A stretch of DNA of 27,553 bases from Lenisia limosa. Lineage: Eukaryota > Breviatea. Positions 10,601-21,300 of this stretch are shown in pieces (position 1 is the first letter of the stretch; every line of letters begins with the position of its first letter). Where the stretch lies: NCBI GenBank assembly GCA_001655205.1, contig LPNZ01006770.1, positions 1 through 27,553 of the forward strand, written 5' to 3'. The position numbers and the translations under genes were made by a program. The notes beneath the pieces are model-generated. The model saw only the letters and a program-made list of their open reading frames with translations, made no database searches and had not been told where the DNA came from.

Positions 10601-13220
10601 AATGACAAAAATATGTGAGCTCCTACTTTTTCAATAACATTTCCTTGTCTATCATCGTCACGTGCACGGTTGGCGTCATTTAGGGCTGTCAGTCGAGCCT
10701 GGGCCGCCGCAAGGTCACGTGACAACGCCGCCGAAGACCGACAAAAGTAAGCTGAAGGTAACAACGCTTACTCTCCTTGTTTGTCCACTTGAGATTTGAG
10801 AGTAATAACTTCGGAATTTTTTCGCTCAACCTCACTATCAAGTGCTTTAATCTTGGTACATTAGTACAAAATATTAATATATTATATCCTTAAAAATCAA
10901 CAAAGCCTGCATACCCTGGCCCGGGTCTCCTCCAAGCGGGTGGTTTGTGAATCAATTCGCCGTCTCAGATCGTCGCGCTCAGTCTCTGCCTGGACCTGTT
11001 GTGTGAACATGGTGCTGTACTGTCATACTGTACCTTTTCGACTTTCAAAGCTTCCATATCATCATTGCGGATCTCAGCTGCATCATTTAACGCAGAAAGA
11101 CGAGCCTGGGATAGAGCAAGTTCGCGAGATAATGCCTCTGATGACCTGGACAAAAATTAGCAGAATGAAATCCCTACTCTTCGAGTTCTTTAACTTTCTT
11201 ATCACTGTTGGCAAGAGCACGAGCCTCCTCAGCAAGAGTGTTCGTGTTTAATGCAAGTGCCTTTTCCGCTGCTTCTGCCTTTAAACGTATTAAAAAAAAT
11301 AAGGATAACCAAAAATGGAAGTACGCTAACTCCATAAAAAAAAACACACTGTACAGTACCTGAAATTGCCAAAAAAAATATGACCCGCTTGTTCAGGTCC
11401 AGCTTCAACAAAGAAAGTGTTAGCCAACCTTAGAAATGGCTTCTTCAAGTCTAGCTGTCTGGCTATCGAGTTTTCTCTGCAGCTTGCTTTCAGAAGACTA
11501 AAGTGTCATAAAATATTATCCTTGTATGGCAAACCTTGTAGGGGGTCGGAGTGGGGGTTGTGGGTGTTGATGGTTGGGTTGACATTGTAGTGCTAAACAT
11601 GTAAGAACATACAATCCAGTACTTTTCTTGAGGCTTGTTTTCCTTAATTCCTGTCATATGAAGATTTCCTTTGTCCTTTCTGGTTCTGAGAACAGTATTT
11701 TCGAAGGTATCCTGCAAACATGATATGAAGGCAAAGGTATACCTTTTCAACTTCTGCTAATCTGTTGTTGAGGAAGTCAACTTGAAGATTTAGATGTTCC
11801 ACCGCTTCTTCTGCTGACTTTCGGTCGTCAATTAACCGAAGCACCTCTGTGAGATGATAACCGCAAATGTACTGAATAATACATATATATTAGCATATGA
11901 TATATGATATACTATACTATAGAGCAATGAGAAAAAAAAATAAAGATGTATCAGGCCGAAGCATCACGCTTATAAGAGATATTATAATATTAATACATAT
12001 ATATGATATAATACACTGTGTAGTATACTATATTATCCATGTATCTACATGTATATACTATCATTATGTTATCTATATTACAACGACATGGTCTACTAAT
12101 ATCATATATTTATACTATCTGAAATCGCAACTCAAATACACGGGATGGCAAAAAAATATCAATGATTTCCCACCAGGATCCCTTCCATTGCCAAGTAGCT
12201 GCTGAAGCCGAAGAATTTCCGCCTATATTAAGTCAAAAAATACCCATTAATAATGTTGTCATATCAAAGACTTACTTCTCTGTTGCCGCACTTCAAAAGC
12301 AAAGCCGCAGATTCCTCACGACTGTTCTCGAGATCCGACTTCAAAAACTGAACCTCCTCTTGGAGGACTTGCATCCGTACCTCAGCCATTCCAATGAGAT
12401 CAGCAGTTACAGGGTCGCTTGATAATGAACTACGAAGAGGTCAAAGAACAGTCAACAACGTACTTATTCTGAGAAGGGGCCGAAGCGTCGAATGCTTCAG
12501 GAAGATAGAGCTGCGAAGGTCTGACAACTTTTGAAGCCTCCCCACGCTTGAGTGCTAAAATATATTAATCCACGATATCTTTCAAGGAGACAAAGTTGAG
12601 CACCACCCTCTTGCTCACGGGTGGTTTTTGTAATGATGTCGTCAAGCTTGAATTTCAAAAGGTCTCGCTCGCGCTCAAGAATTCTACCTCGGTGCGCGTG
12701 TTTCGTCAACAAGAATTGTGCATTCCTGGTTTATATCAGGATGGAAGATGCTGTACCATATTTTGAAAAAACTTACATTGTTTCTTCCTCAGCCTTTTTG
12801 ACTTTTAAGGTTAAGTCACGAACAAGAGTATCAGACTCTTCTCCCTGTCGAAGAATCTACATTGTGAATGAACTCACATTATGATGACTTTTTCCACCCA
12901 AAGCACCTCAGAATGAAGTGAGTTGACTTCTCGAGTGAGTCTTGCATTCTCTTTTTGAAGAGGAAGCAACTACAAAATTAAAGTTAAAGCCGTTATTCAG
13001 TTAGCATCATTTAATACACAAAGGATAGAAAACACTGAGAAGATATTTTTCTCTTTAAATCAAATGTGAATATGCAAATATAACAAAATAAGAATAGGGG
13101 TCAACAAGAAAAGAAACATTAGTTGCCAACAGATGGAATCAGTGCAGGTTCTGATCTTGGAGTTTGGTGCATTTGAGGAGAATCAGCAATACTATTGCTT
13201 TTTGGAGTCCTTCCCATCAT
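7602..13220 (-). CDS. CEP135: CEP135/Bld10 centriole cartwheel protein
   Basis: CEP135 (Bld10 in Chlamydomonas) is a long coiled-coil protein of the centriole and basal-body cartwheel, where it links spoke tips to triplet microtubules. The first exons follow the human protein closely and in order: KENARLTREVNSLHSE, then LTKHAHRGRILERER, then DPVTADLIGMAEVRMQVLQE, then AEILRLQQLLGNGRDP, then EHLNLQVDFLNNRL (human has HLNIQVDFLQ). From about 11.2 kb down to 8.1 kb the protein is coiled coil from repeated modules; the last exon begins AQGEIDHLRREL and stops at TAA 7602-7604. My rough count is 1,100-1,200 residues. The start is ATG at 13220: a TGA lies in frame two codons upstream and a TATA box lies near -70. 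The family's usual N-terminal RLDxLGY...TTES helix was not found. The 8002-8113 gap cuts an exon or its border, so the 3' part is incomplete. Confidence 0.88.
8002..8113. other. CEP135: Assembly gap (112 N) inside CEP135 homologue
   Basis: The exon reading EEHARLLAVDQTRNKQLEAL runs into this gap, so some coding sequence of the CEP135 homologue is probably missing here. Confidence 0.97.
9604..9699 (-). repeat. CEP135 module R2, downstream copy
   Basis: A 96-bp block encoding roughly SRDLAAAQARLAALNDANRA. It aligns without gaps to 10644-10739 with only about five differences by eye. In the direction of transcription it is the fourth R2-like unit of the gene. Confidence 0.9.
9973..10053 (-). 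repeat. CEP135 module R1 exon, third copy
   Basis: An 81-nt exon encoding VQAETERDDLRRRLDSQTAR and the following LEEARAR. It is nearly identical to the exons at 10463-10543 and 10915-10995, including its exact exon length. A diverged fourth relative lies near 9500-9560. Confidence 0.9.
10463..10543 (-). repeat. CEP135 module R1 exon, second copy
   Basis: An 81-nt exon of the R1 type, differing from the 9973-10053 copy at only a few positions by eye. The introns on either side are not conserved between copies, so the similarity is confined to the exon and a few flanking bases. Confidence 0.9.
10644..10739 (-). repeat. CEP135 module R2, upstream copy
   Basis: A 96-bp block encoding a segment like SRDLAAAQARLTALNDANRA, the near-identical partner of 9604-9699. 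Two more diverged R2-like units lie near 10121-10215 and 11050-11148. Confidence 0.9.
10915..10995 (-). repeat. CEP135 module R1 exon, first copy
   Basis: An 81-nt R1 exon (VQAETERDDLRRRIDSQTTR), slightly more diverged than the other two, ending at a GTATGC donor. It directly follows an R2-like exon in the transcript, setting the R2-R1 order that recurs downstream. Confidence 0.9.
11847..12173. repeat. AT-rich long intron of CEP135 homologue
   Basis: This 327-nt intron sits between the exons GNGRDP and EVLRLIDD, and phase 1 is kept across it. Its body (11880-12125) consists of AT words such as atatgatata and gtatactatattat, like those of the long CFAP418 intron. No open frame is supported. 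Confidence 0.55.
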
Positions 13221-13630
13221 AGGTCTTCACCCTTGGCCTTGAGCTTTTCCAATTTCGCGCACTTTTTTGTGAGACTGCTAACCGACACTTTTATACTGCT
13301 TCATTATAATACTGTAATACTGTAATAACTGATGAAGTGATGCAAAAGTGATGAAATGAATGAAGCTTGTGAAATGGAGAAAGCAGCGAAAACGTTTTTT
13401 GACCACGCACCACGCCAACGCCACTAAATGAAACTCGCGCGTTTTTTTTACGCTGGCTCACGCTGCTTTGCTTCCTGGGATCTCCTTCTGTGCATTCATC
13501 TGCTGGGAATTTGGTAGAAAATTGTAAGACAGACATCAAAACTTCAAAACTAGTAATTTCATCTTCTGTTGACCTGACAATGGTTTGGGTGGAAGAAATT
13601 AACTTTGTTTCTGATTTATTTAGTTTGTCC
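13221..13630. other. Shared upstream region, CEP135 homologue and + gene
   Basis: This is 410 bp between two divergent starts. It carries a TATA element for the minus-strand gene. A minus-strand open frame of about 110 codons (start at 13632) also lies here. It begins in the same CATG as the plus-strand start and runs through the TATA element, so I do not call it a gene. It could be a 5' exon of the CEP135 homologue if an intron of about 200 nt is invoked. Confidence 0.5.
13288..13295 (-). promoter_or_regulatory. TATA box, CEP135 homologue
   Basis: TATAAAAG on the minus strand, about 70 nt upstream of the ATG at 13220. That spacing would allow a 5' leader of about 40 nt. The motif match is exact; its function is inferred. 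Confidence 0.5.
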
Positions 13631-14244
13631 ATGCCAAAAGCGACCCAAAAGAAAGAGCAAACTGGTTCCCATTCCCTCTGGTTTGTTTGTTTGCCTTCAT
13701 CTGTTCAGTAATTACTCTTTAGCATCTTAAGCCACGCAAAAACGTCAAATCGAAGTATGTTCGTCCTGACAAAAGAACCCAGAAAGAAACTCCGACATGG
13801 GGCGTAAGAAGGGGACCATTGCTACTTTAATTGGTGTTTCTTTTTGATTTCTTTTAGTTTATCTACCAAAAAAACAAATTGATGGTCAAAGTTCGTCGAA
13901 ACCTGAACTTCCAATATTTCACTGGTATGTTGGTCTCGTTATTTCAAGTGTCTTATCTGGTTTTTTTTTTTTTTCTTTCTTTTATTTTGCTTGTTTTTCT
14001 TTACCTTATAGGAGAAATTCTGGTGACTACCGTTGAGGATGACAGCGTTTTGAAGGTGAAAGCTAATGACGTTGACAAAGTTTGTTGAGTGACATATTTG
14101 ATCACATTTGAGGTTGTTGCTGAGAAAGAAAACTCAATCTCAGTTCACTTAAGAGGGCAGCTTGAACCCTTTATTTTTTGGGCAGAAAACGCGAAAGAAG
14201 CTCAAAATATTTACAAGGAACTTGTTCTCTTCACTCGACCCTAG
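13631..14244 (+). CDS. Small basic protein with possible PH-like domain
   Basis: Five exons join in phase (13631-13684, 13723-13803, 13858-13924, 14012-14079, 14113-14244) to 133 residues ending at TAG. The exon 2 donor GTAAGA and the exon 3 acceptor after a T-rich tract are strong. The first 45 residues are lysine- and arginine-rich (LKPRKNVKSKYVRPDKR). The rest alternates strands (LMVKVRRNLNFQYFTGEIL, VTTVEDDSVLKVKA, SISVHLRGQLEPFIFWAE) and ends in a helix (AKEAQNIYKELVLF). That order of strands and a C-terminal helix is what a pleckstrin-homology fold would show, but there is no family match I can name. It diverges from the CEP135 homologue and converges on ATG7, 167 bp from that gene's stop. 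The exon 1 donor (GTTTGT) is the weakest site. Confidence 0.6.
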
Positions 14245-14410
14245 ACATGGTGGGAGATTGTGTTGTTTATTTTGTGTTTTTCATATCTTAATGTTTCAGT
14301 CTGTTGATAGACTTTTGTATTCTGACAGTGTGTACTCATAAATAAATAAATATTCCATACATAAGACAGATTACAACCCAACCTAAATTTGCATGAGTGA
14401 ATAGAGAGTG

Positions 14411-17400
14411 CTAGCATACCCATTCATCATCTGACTCTGACCCTTCTCCGGACCACATCACTTCAAGCTCTTCCATTCTCTGTTTTATTAGTGGTTAAGA
14501 GGAGCATACTTTAGCAGCCTCCCGCTTCATTTCAGCTAATCCCGTGAGTTCTTCAAGGGTTCCAGGTTCAGACACTGCGTTTAGGATCAAAGCCATTTTG
14601 TCCTTCCGATAAGCGGCCACAACATTCGATCTAAATTGTGAGAATAGGAAACTAAGGCTTACGAGCATGCTGTACATGTTTCAACTGATTGACCTGAAAT
14701 CATGAGGCTGGACATGTGTGCTAGGAAGCCCCGGATCTAAACCAGTCAATATTGAAGAAGAGGGAAGGGGCACTGAAATTACTAGTTTTAATCTATTGGA
14801 GGGGAAAATGAGGTGGCCTATACTTCTCGTACCAACGAGCTATGTATTTCTCTATTTTTAGTGAAAACTTGAGAGTTTGAATGAGCGGCATTAATGAGCT
14901 ACTCGTGTGAAAATGACACAATAATTGATATGTTGACCCATGTCCATTTTACCCTCCAAGGTGAAATTTCACGAAACATAGACATGGTATTGGCTTTATA
15001 TGGTCCAGAGAACGCACTTGATGAGGGATTACACCCATAGGGTTTTCAACACTATCCGTGATTGGGACTGGCTTGGCAGCCACAGCACTTCCTTTGTCAT
15101 GGTGAAGGGCAACACTTGCTGCAATCTACCGGTTGGTTAGCTATGGGGAACCAGTCAATGCAGCTTGCAAAAGAATCGCTGACAGCCAACTACCTCAACC
15201 GCAAGTCCTGACGCAATCATACTCAGCCCGGGCCGCGTGACAGTACATTGCATATCTAAGGTTCGGTCGGAGACACTATCAGTAGCAGCAACCTGCTGGG
15301 TGAAAGAAATCCTCACTTACAATATCAGAACAAAAGTAGCATCCAAGTGGGGGTTCATTCCTAAAAGTCACTATAAACAATAGTAAAACACCTCACTTTG
15401 TGAGTCCTCCGTGTCTCATTACAAGGTAAGAATCAAATCCTAGAGCTGCATTGATAACAATCTGAGCAGTAAGCATGCGGCTGTTGTCATTACTTTGTTA
15501 TGGACTGAAGCACATAGTGTAGGCAACCACCGACTTTCTCGGGAATCAGTTAAAATGAAGACAATGTCATGCTCTTGACTGATGGTAAGACTTTCAACAA
15601 CGAAAATACCCCCAATATCTCATAATTGCCTACACAATTGCATCAAAGTCGGATATTGCCTGTTCAAGAAGGGCCGGACTATCGAAAGATGCCGAATGCC
15701 CTGGCATTGGAACGGTCATTACGTAACTCTGAGGTTCCTAGATACTTAGTGTGACAGAAACGGACCATGTTAGGGTATATTCTCTTGAGTGCATGAGAAG
15801 CTGCTTCAGCTTTAAATTTTCGGTTCTTTCCATCTTCAAATGTAAAAAGAGTCTAAATAATCAAAAAGTTGCACAAACTTGCCGAGTAGGATTACTGAGA
15901 CTGACTCTTCCATTGTCCATAAAACTGATCTTTCGAATTCCCCATCCCTATACATAACAATGAGAGGTTCATTACCATGAGACACCGTGCCACATTACAA
16001 CCCAAAGTGCCAGCTCCAATCAGAAGACATTTCAAAGAGGCAAGGCTTTCAACATCCATATCCACCAAAGCCCTCCATCTAATGTTGGTTAATTCAAATG
16101 TAGAAATGAGAAATAAAACCAGGTCATTAGTAATTACTCACTTCATCAAACGTAAATTCAAGTCAACTGCATTTTCAGCAACCCTGAATGATGATTGTTT
16201 TCAATTTTCAAATTTAGTATCTTTTCAAAAAAAAACATATTTCATGGAAAAATCGACATCCAAATACCACATTGAAGCAATTTTATCGATCCTTTTGGAT
16301 TCTCAATTACTAATCTTACTTTTTTGGGTCCATTGAGTCAGCCAAACGGGCCATTTTGATGACGGGGGTTTTTTGACTTGGGGATACCTCAGTGCCAATA
16401 CACTTTTTATATAAGTTTTCTACAAAGTCAAACAGATGAGCTACAATATATAATCAACATTCCAACTGGGAGAGTATTTGTGATAAGCATAAAAGCAAAA
16501 ATATAGGCCAAAGACAACAAATTGGCACCTCTAACGTTCAGGCAAGACATAGGTAACCTGAACGGCATTGCTGAAGTCTATATCTCGAAGAAGTATCACT
16601 TTCACCTGTACTTTAGCGACTTCACGGTCAAAGTTACTTTTTTTGATTGAGGCCACGTAACATCCACGGCGCGTAACAAGTTTCTCATCAGAAAACTAGC
16701 CTTATTTACGCTATTTGAAGGATCAACAACACATAGAAACGCACCTAAATGTTAATACTCAGTTTTTATACCCTTTGGAAGTGCTCTTCCAGTTGGAGGA
16801 AATCCAATTACATGACCAGCCTCGGAGTTGTGAACCACTTCTGTACAGTTATCATGATTCTTGTTTACTTCCAAACCTGTACCATGAAAAAAAACAGGAT
16901 TTTTTGAAATATCTACAGAATCCAGAGTGTTTTTTAATGAAGATTGCTACAGAATAAATTATAATAAAAAAACTCACTAATTCATCTGAAAGTTCAGCGA
17001 ATAACTTAACTGATTCAGTGATGAACGGTTTTCTGTTTAAATAAAGATTTAACGTCCTTACTCTGGTACGATGGTTGCAACAGACACCAAATATGTGAAA
17101 TTGGAAAGCTTGAGGTCTGCATGACAATTTATTTGAAAAGGCCATAAAGAGTTAACCTAAAAGTAAAAATAGTGTAAATATATATTATGTTCGTAGAATC
17201 CCATTTACTTGATGAAGCCAATCTTTAGAGATAATTAATTGTTCAATCTAATAAGGTCAGCTATTAGGCAAGTCCCAACTTTGTTTCCAAGAGTTTTAAT
17301 CTGAGACGACAGGTTAGCAGATTTGAAAGAGTCCATAGTGTTATAATTGATGAGTGTTCCATTACAAGCGATAGCTCTGACCAGGTTACCCGTTTTGTCA

Positions 17401-17723
17401 GAACCCTACCTTTTGAGAGAGGAGTTTTGAAAATTTGGTTGTTGCAACTCAGCTCGTAATTCCTAAAAAATGATGCAAGTGACAAATAATGGGCTTTTAA
17501 AATATTTTTAATTATAGCAAAAATAATACAATACCTGTTCATCAACGTAGAGCATGGTGGAGGACTTTGACTTGGATTGAGAGGTATCCAAAAGAGGAAA
17601 ATGTCCAGAAATAGCTCGAGGTAACTCGTCGACTTTTTGAAAATTAAGCTTATCATCAGATAACTTAAACCAAAGCCCGGGGGCGACTGAAGACGCCAAC
17701 GGAGTAAACTTGGATTTATTCAT
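14411..17723 (-). CDS. ATG7: ATG7, E1-like enzyme of autophagy
   Basis: ATG7 activates ATG12 and ATG8 by ATP-dependent adenylation and thioester formation, then hands them to ATG10 and ATG3 in the cytosol during autophagosome formation. Twenty-three exons join in perfect phase to 693 residues (human 703). The N-terminal domain opens [17 protein letters not shown] and has [13 protein letters not shown]. The linker has [11 protein letters not shown]. The adenylation domain has the nucleotide loop [11 protein letters not shown] (G369-G374), [15 protein letters not shown] and [11 protein letters not shown]. The catalytic cysteine is C552 in [12 protein letters not shown] (codon at 15245-15247). 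Zinc-type cysteines appear in GCYFC and TCTACS, and the C-terminal tail has [15 protein letters not shown] and an acidic end. All catalytic residues are kept, so the enzyme should be active. Introns are mostly 26-60 nt, with longer ones at 14737-15017 (281 nt) and 16184-16319. A TATAAATA lies 160 bp upstream (17885-17892). Confidence 0.97.
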
Positions 17724-18355
17724 TTTTAGCCGCCAGCGGGCCTTGCTAGGGTGGTATGGTTATGATGATGAGGATACTGAAGTAAGTAAGTTGTTATGTA
17801 AGTAAGTACAGTGTGGTTGAGTATGTGGTGTAAGGTGGAGGCTGAAAGGTGTGAGCTAGTGTGTATGTATGTGGTGCTAGGAGGTATTTATATCTAACAC
17901 CTTCCAGTAGGTGAAATATACCCAAAAAGCAAACCCAAAAGGTTTCCCGAAATACCCCCGGGGCCTTCAGCCCGAAGAAGTATACCAGGGACCGTCCGGT
18001 TCAGAGAACAAAAGGTTGCTCTCACGGTTGTTGTGGCAACGGCAATAATACAGTTTTTGCATGTTTTCGTTTTCTTCTATGTTAGTTTTCTTTCCACAGT
18101 TTTTTGTGGGTTTATGAATGTGTGGATGTGTGGATCCGGGGGTTCCCTAGTTTTTTTATGCCCAAAATGTGTATCGGAACCCCAGGTTCTTGGGAATATT
18201 AATTTTTCCCCGTTAGATATTCCCGGGGCGCCCCGGGTTTTGATAAGAGAATATACCCGCCGGCTTCCAGAGGCGTTCTATCCCCCCCATTTCAAGTTTC
18301 AAGACAAATTCAAGTTCTTCTTCTTTCTATTCGCTCTCTCGCAACTGGGTGGAAA
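17724..18355. promoter_or_regulatory. Divergent promoter region, ATG7 and Kelch gene
   Basis: This 632-bp region lies between the two start codons and should serve both genes. It has a TATAAATA on the minus strand at 17885-17892 and a pyrimidine-rich stretch just before the Kelch start (18310-18345). A plus-strand open frame from 18033 (hydrophobic, then T-rich) ends inside the Kelch gene and is not supported as a gene. Confidence 0.45.
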
Positions 18356-21300
18356 ATGGAAGGCTTCTTCTTTGTTTCTAAGCCCTCAAATCCGAGTCTT
18401 CCCCCTTCACCTTTCAATATCGAAGGTGATTCAGCAATGCTGCCCATTATTGTTGCTCCTCCTTTCTTAGAAGGAGTAATCTATCGAGCTCCCTCAAAGA
18501 GCATGGTGAGTGAACTTTATCTACAATTATTCCACTCGCTTGTTCTTGCACAATGGTTTTATTCTCTTTTTTTTTTACCTTTTTGTTCAGGGCTCCTCAA
18601 GTGTGACTGTCACAGTTTCAGTCCACAACAAAACGATATACACCTCAGGTTTATCAAATGCTTCAAAAGCGCTTGTAGGAATGGGAAATTTAGGCTCTTT
18701 TACTGTCAAATCCCCTTCTCCTGACATCCTGATACACCCTAATTTTTGGCGCGCTTTTTTTGATGGTTACAGACATTCTGTGAGAAGTTGAACTTTTCTG
18801 AGACAACAGCAGGGTTGATCCGAATTACAGTGGGGAGGGTTCTGTTCTACATCTCCCATATATATGAACTGTCATTTTAACTAGATGTTGACCGACAAGT
18901 CTCAAAATAACTTTGTTACACATGTTATCTTCTTCATCATGAAAGTCAGAAATGGAGAATTATCAATGGTCAATTGAAACTGATGTTTTAGTCGAATGAG
19001 CCTACCGAATTTGACACTGAGTTAAACTCTCTTGACATGAATGTGGGTAACGGGTCACTCTTCCTCCCGTAATCATCATGTTCATTTGATCATAGGTTGA
19101 AACTAATATTGTGGCTTCCCCACGGTCTACAAAGATTGTTCCTCAGATGGCCACCCCAATGGTGAGTGTCTATGAATCATATGATATCCAACATAGATGT
19201 GAGACTTGTGTTTCAAGAAAGGCTTTGCTTAACGAACGCATGTATTTCTTTGGAATAGTATATGATTAATGTATACATACTATAGCGTATTTCCTATATG
19301 TCAAATGTCACTATACAGTCTTCCCCCTTCGCACCGGCGGCTGCGCGTAGTGCCACACCTTCGTTTGTTCCTAAGCTGCGACCATCTGCATCGCCACCCC
19401 AACATGACTCTATATCTCCCTTCTCATCGTATGTAGTGTACAGGTGTCAGGCATCGTTACATTTTAGGTTCCCCGCAACTCTTTCTCGAGCCGGTTCAGC
19501 TTCTGCACGACTTGCTGCTGCTTCTCCTGTTCAAAACGTGGGCCAGCTGGATTGGTTCCTATTAATACAATATTCTACAGATGGAGGTACTGTTACATCT
19601 TTAGGAAGAGAGGATGTCTTCTCCAGAAAGTGTCACCCCACAAGGTAGGAGAGGAATAAACTCATTTTATGGCTGCTCTTTTATGTTTTCTTTTTTTCCT
19701 TTGCTTTTTTCATCCATTCAGCCAAAAAGGCCAGGAAAACTCCAAAAACTGAAGAACAAATTCGCCAAGAAAAGGCAGAGAAAGAACGTTTCAAGCAAAT
19801 GGAAAAGGAAGAAAAGGAGTACCAGAAGCAGATTGAGAAGGAATCCCGTGAGAAGGCGCGAATAGCCGAGAAAGAGGAACGCGAAAAGCAGAAGCTTCTT
19901 GAGAAGGAGGAAAAGGCAAGACAAAAGCAATTGCAAAAGGAGTTGAATGAGAAGGCAAAAATGGAACTCAAAATTGAAGAAGAAAGAGCTGCTCTCTTCG
20001 AAAAGCAGGAAAATGAAAACAAATGCAATGTTGTCTCTGAAAAGAAACAGGAAAGAAAAACACCTTCCAAGCGTCCAAGTCCCAAAACAACCCCCAAAAA
20101 GAAAGAGAGTAAGCCTCATCCATTTTTCGGCCCTTTTAATTCGTTTTCATATTTTATAGTTGAGCCGTTTAAGCAAGAGACTCCAGATGCAAGATGGGGC
20201 CATGCTGGAGTAATGTACAAAAACAATGCTCTTTTTTGTGGCGGTAGAAATGACCAACTCTCAAAAGCTATTTCCTCTGATATGCTCTGGCTATATAGGT
20301 AGGAAGGAAACTCATGTTTACATTTTCTTGTTCTTGTGATCTTTTTACCCTTTCAGAGGAGGCCAGTGGAAGACCCTCAGAGTTTCAGGATCCGGTCCCG
20401 GCAATAACCTCATGGGGCATTCCATTGTTGTCAAGGTTTGACACCCTAGAAATTACCCTCCAGGACTCTTCCCTCTTTGTGATCGGAGGTGTGCGAAGTG
20501 GTGACATTCCGATCAGCGACATTTTTATGGTACATTAGGGTTCTTTTTGAAAGGCTTACTTTATTTTTATTACTATGATGATGATTATTATTATTAGGTT
20601 TCCTTGAGCACCCCGGACACTTCATGGACCAAAATTCAAGCAACAGGAGAATCCGTCAAAAGTGAGCAATAGATACTGTTGTCGAAATAGTTGTGCTCTA
20701 TGAGTGCTTATGATTATAGTTCGTTACGCGTCTGCTGTTTGCTACCGCGATTGTATTGTGGTCTTTGGAGGAGTTGACAAAAAAGGGGAAGTCACCAAGT
20801 ATGTGAAGGGCTCTGGATCAGTTAGATTGAAGGGGGGAAAAACCGTCAGTTAATCCTTTTAGTGATATCCAAATCTTTGATTTGACGAGTCGTTCTTGGA
20901 GTAGACCTTCTATATCAGGATCAAAACCTTCACCAAGATCGGGCCACACTGCAACTCTAAGTAAGTATCCATTTTCAAGTGTCACCCTTCAGTTGGGGAG
21001 CAGATGTACGTGTTTGGCGGATGGGATGAACCGAATCTGCTGTCTGGAATCTATGTTCTTGACCTTGGACTCATGGAGTGGCGAGAGCTGGAAGCTTCTG
21101 GTAGGACCCTGACATGGGTAACTAACGTGAAGGTGCAATGCCTCCAGAGCGGACATGGCATTCAGCCACAGCGTTTGATCACAACATCTTGGTTTATGGA
21201 GGCTTCGACGGTGACAATGCTCTCAGTGTATGCAAATTACGATATTTCGTGAAATGAACCTGGCTGTTGGATTTTAAACTAAGACTAAGGGGGTAGGTTA

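Noticed and set aside
13291-13632. Minus-strand open frame of about 110 codons (MDKLNKSETKLISS start)
   Set aside because: It overlaps the start of the phase-consistent plus-strand gene by sharing the same CATG, and it runs through the TATA box of the CEP135 homologue. It is kept only as a possible missed 5' exon.
18033-18470. Plus-strand open frame upstream of the Kelch start
   Set aside because: It is very hydrophobic and T-rich, overlaps the Kelch first exon in another frame and lies in the divergent promoter region.
19681-20119. Two long minus-strand frames, rich in Phe, Leu and Ser
   Set aside because: They are the antisense of the Lys/Glu-rich coiled coil of the Kelch gene; its purine-rich codons read backwards give such frames automatically.
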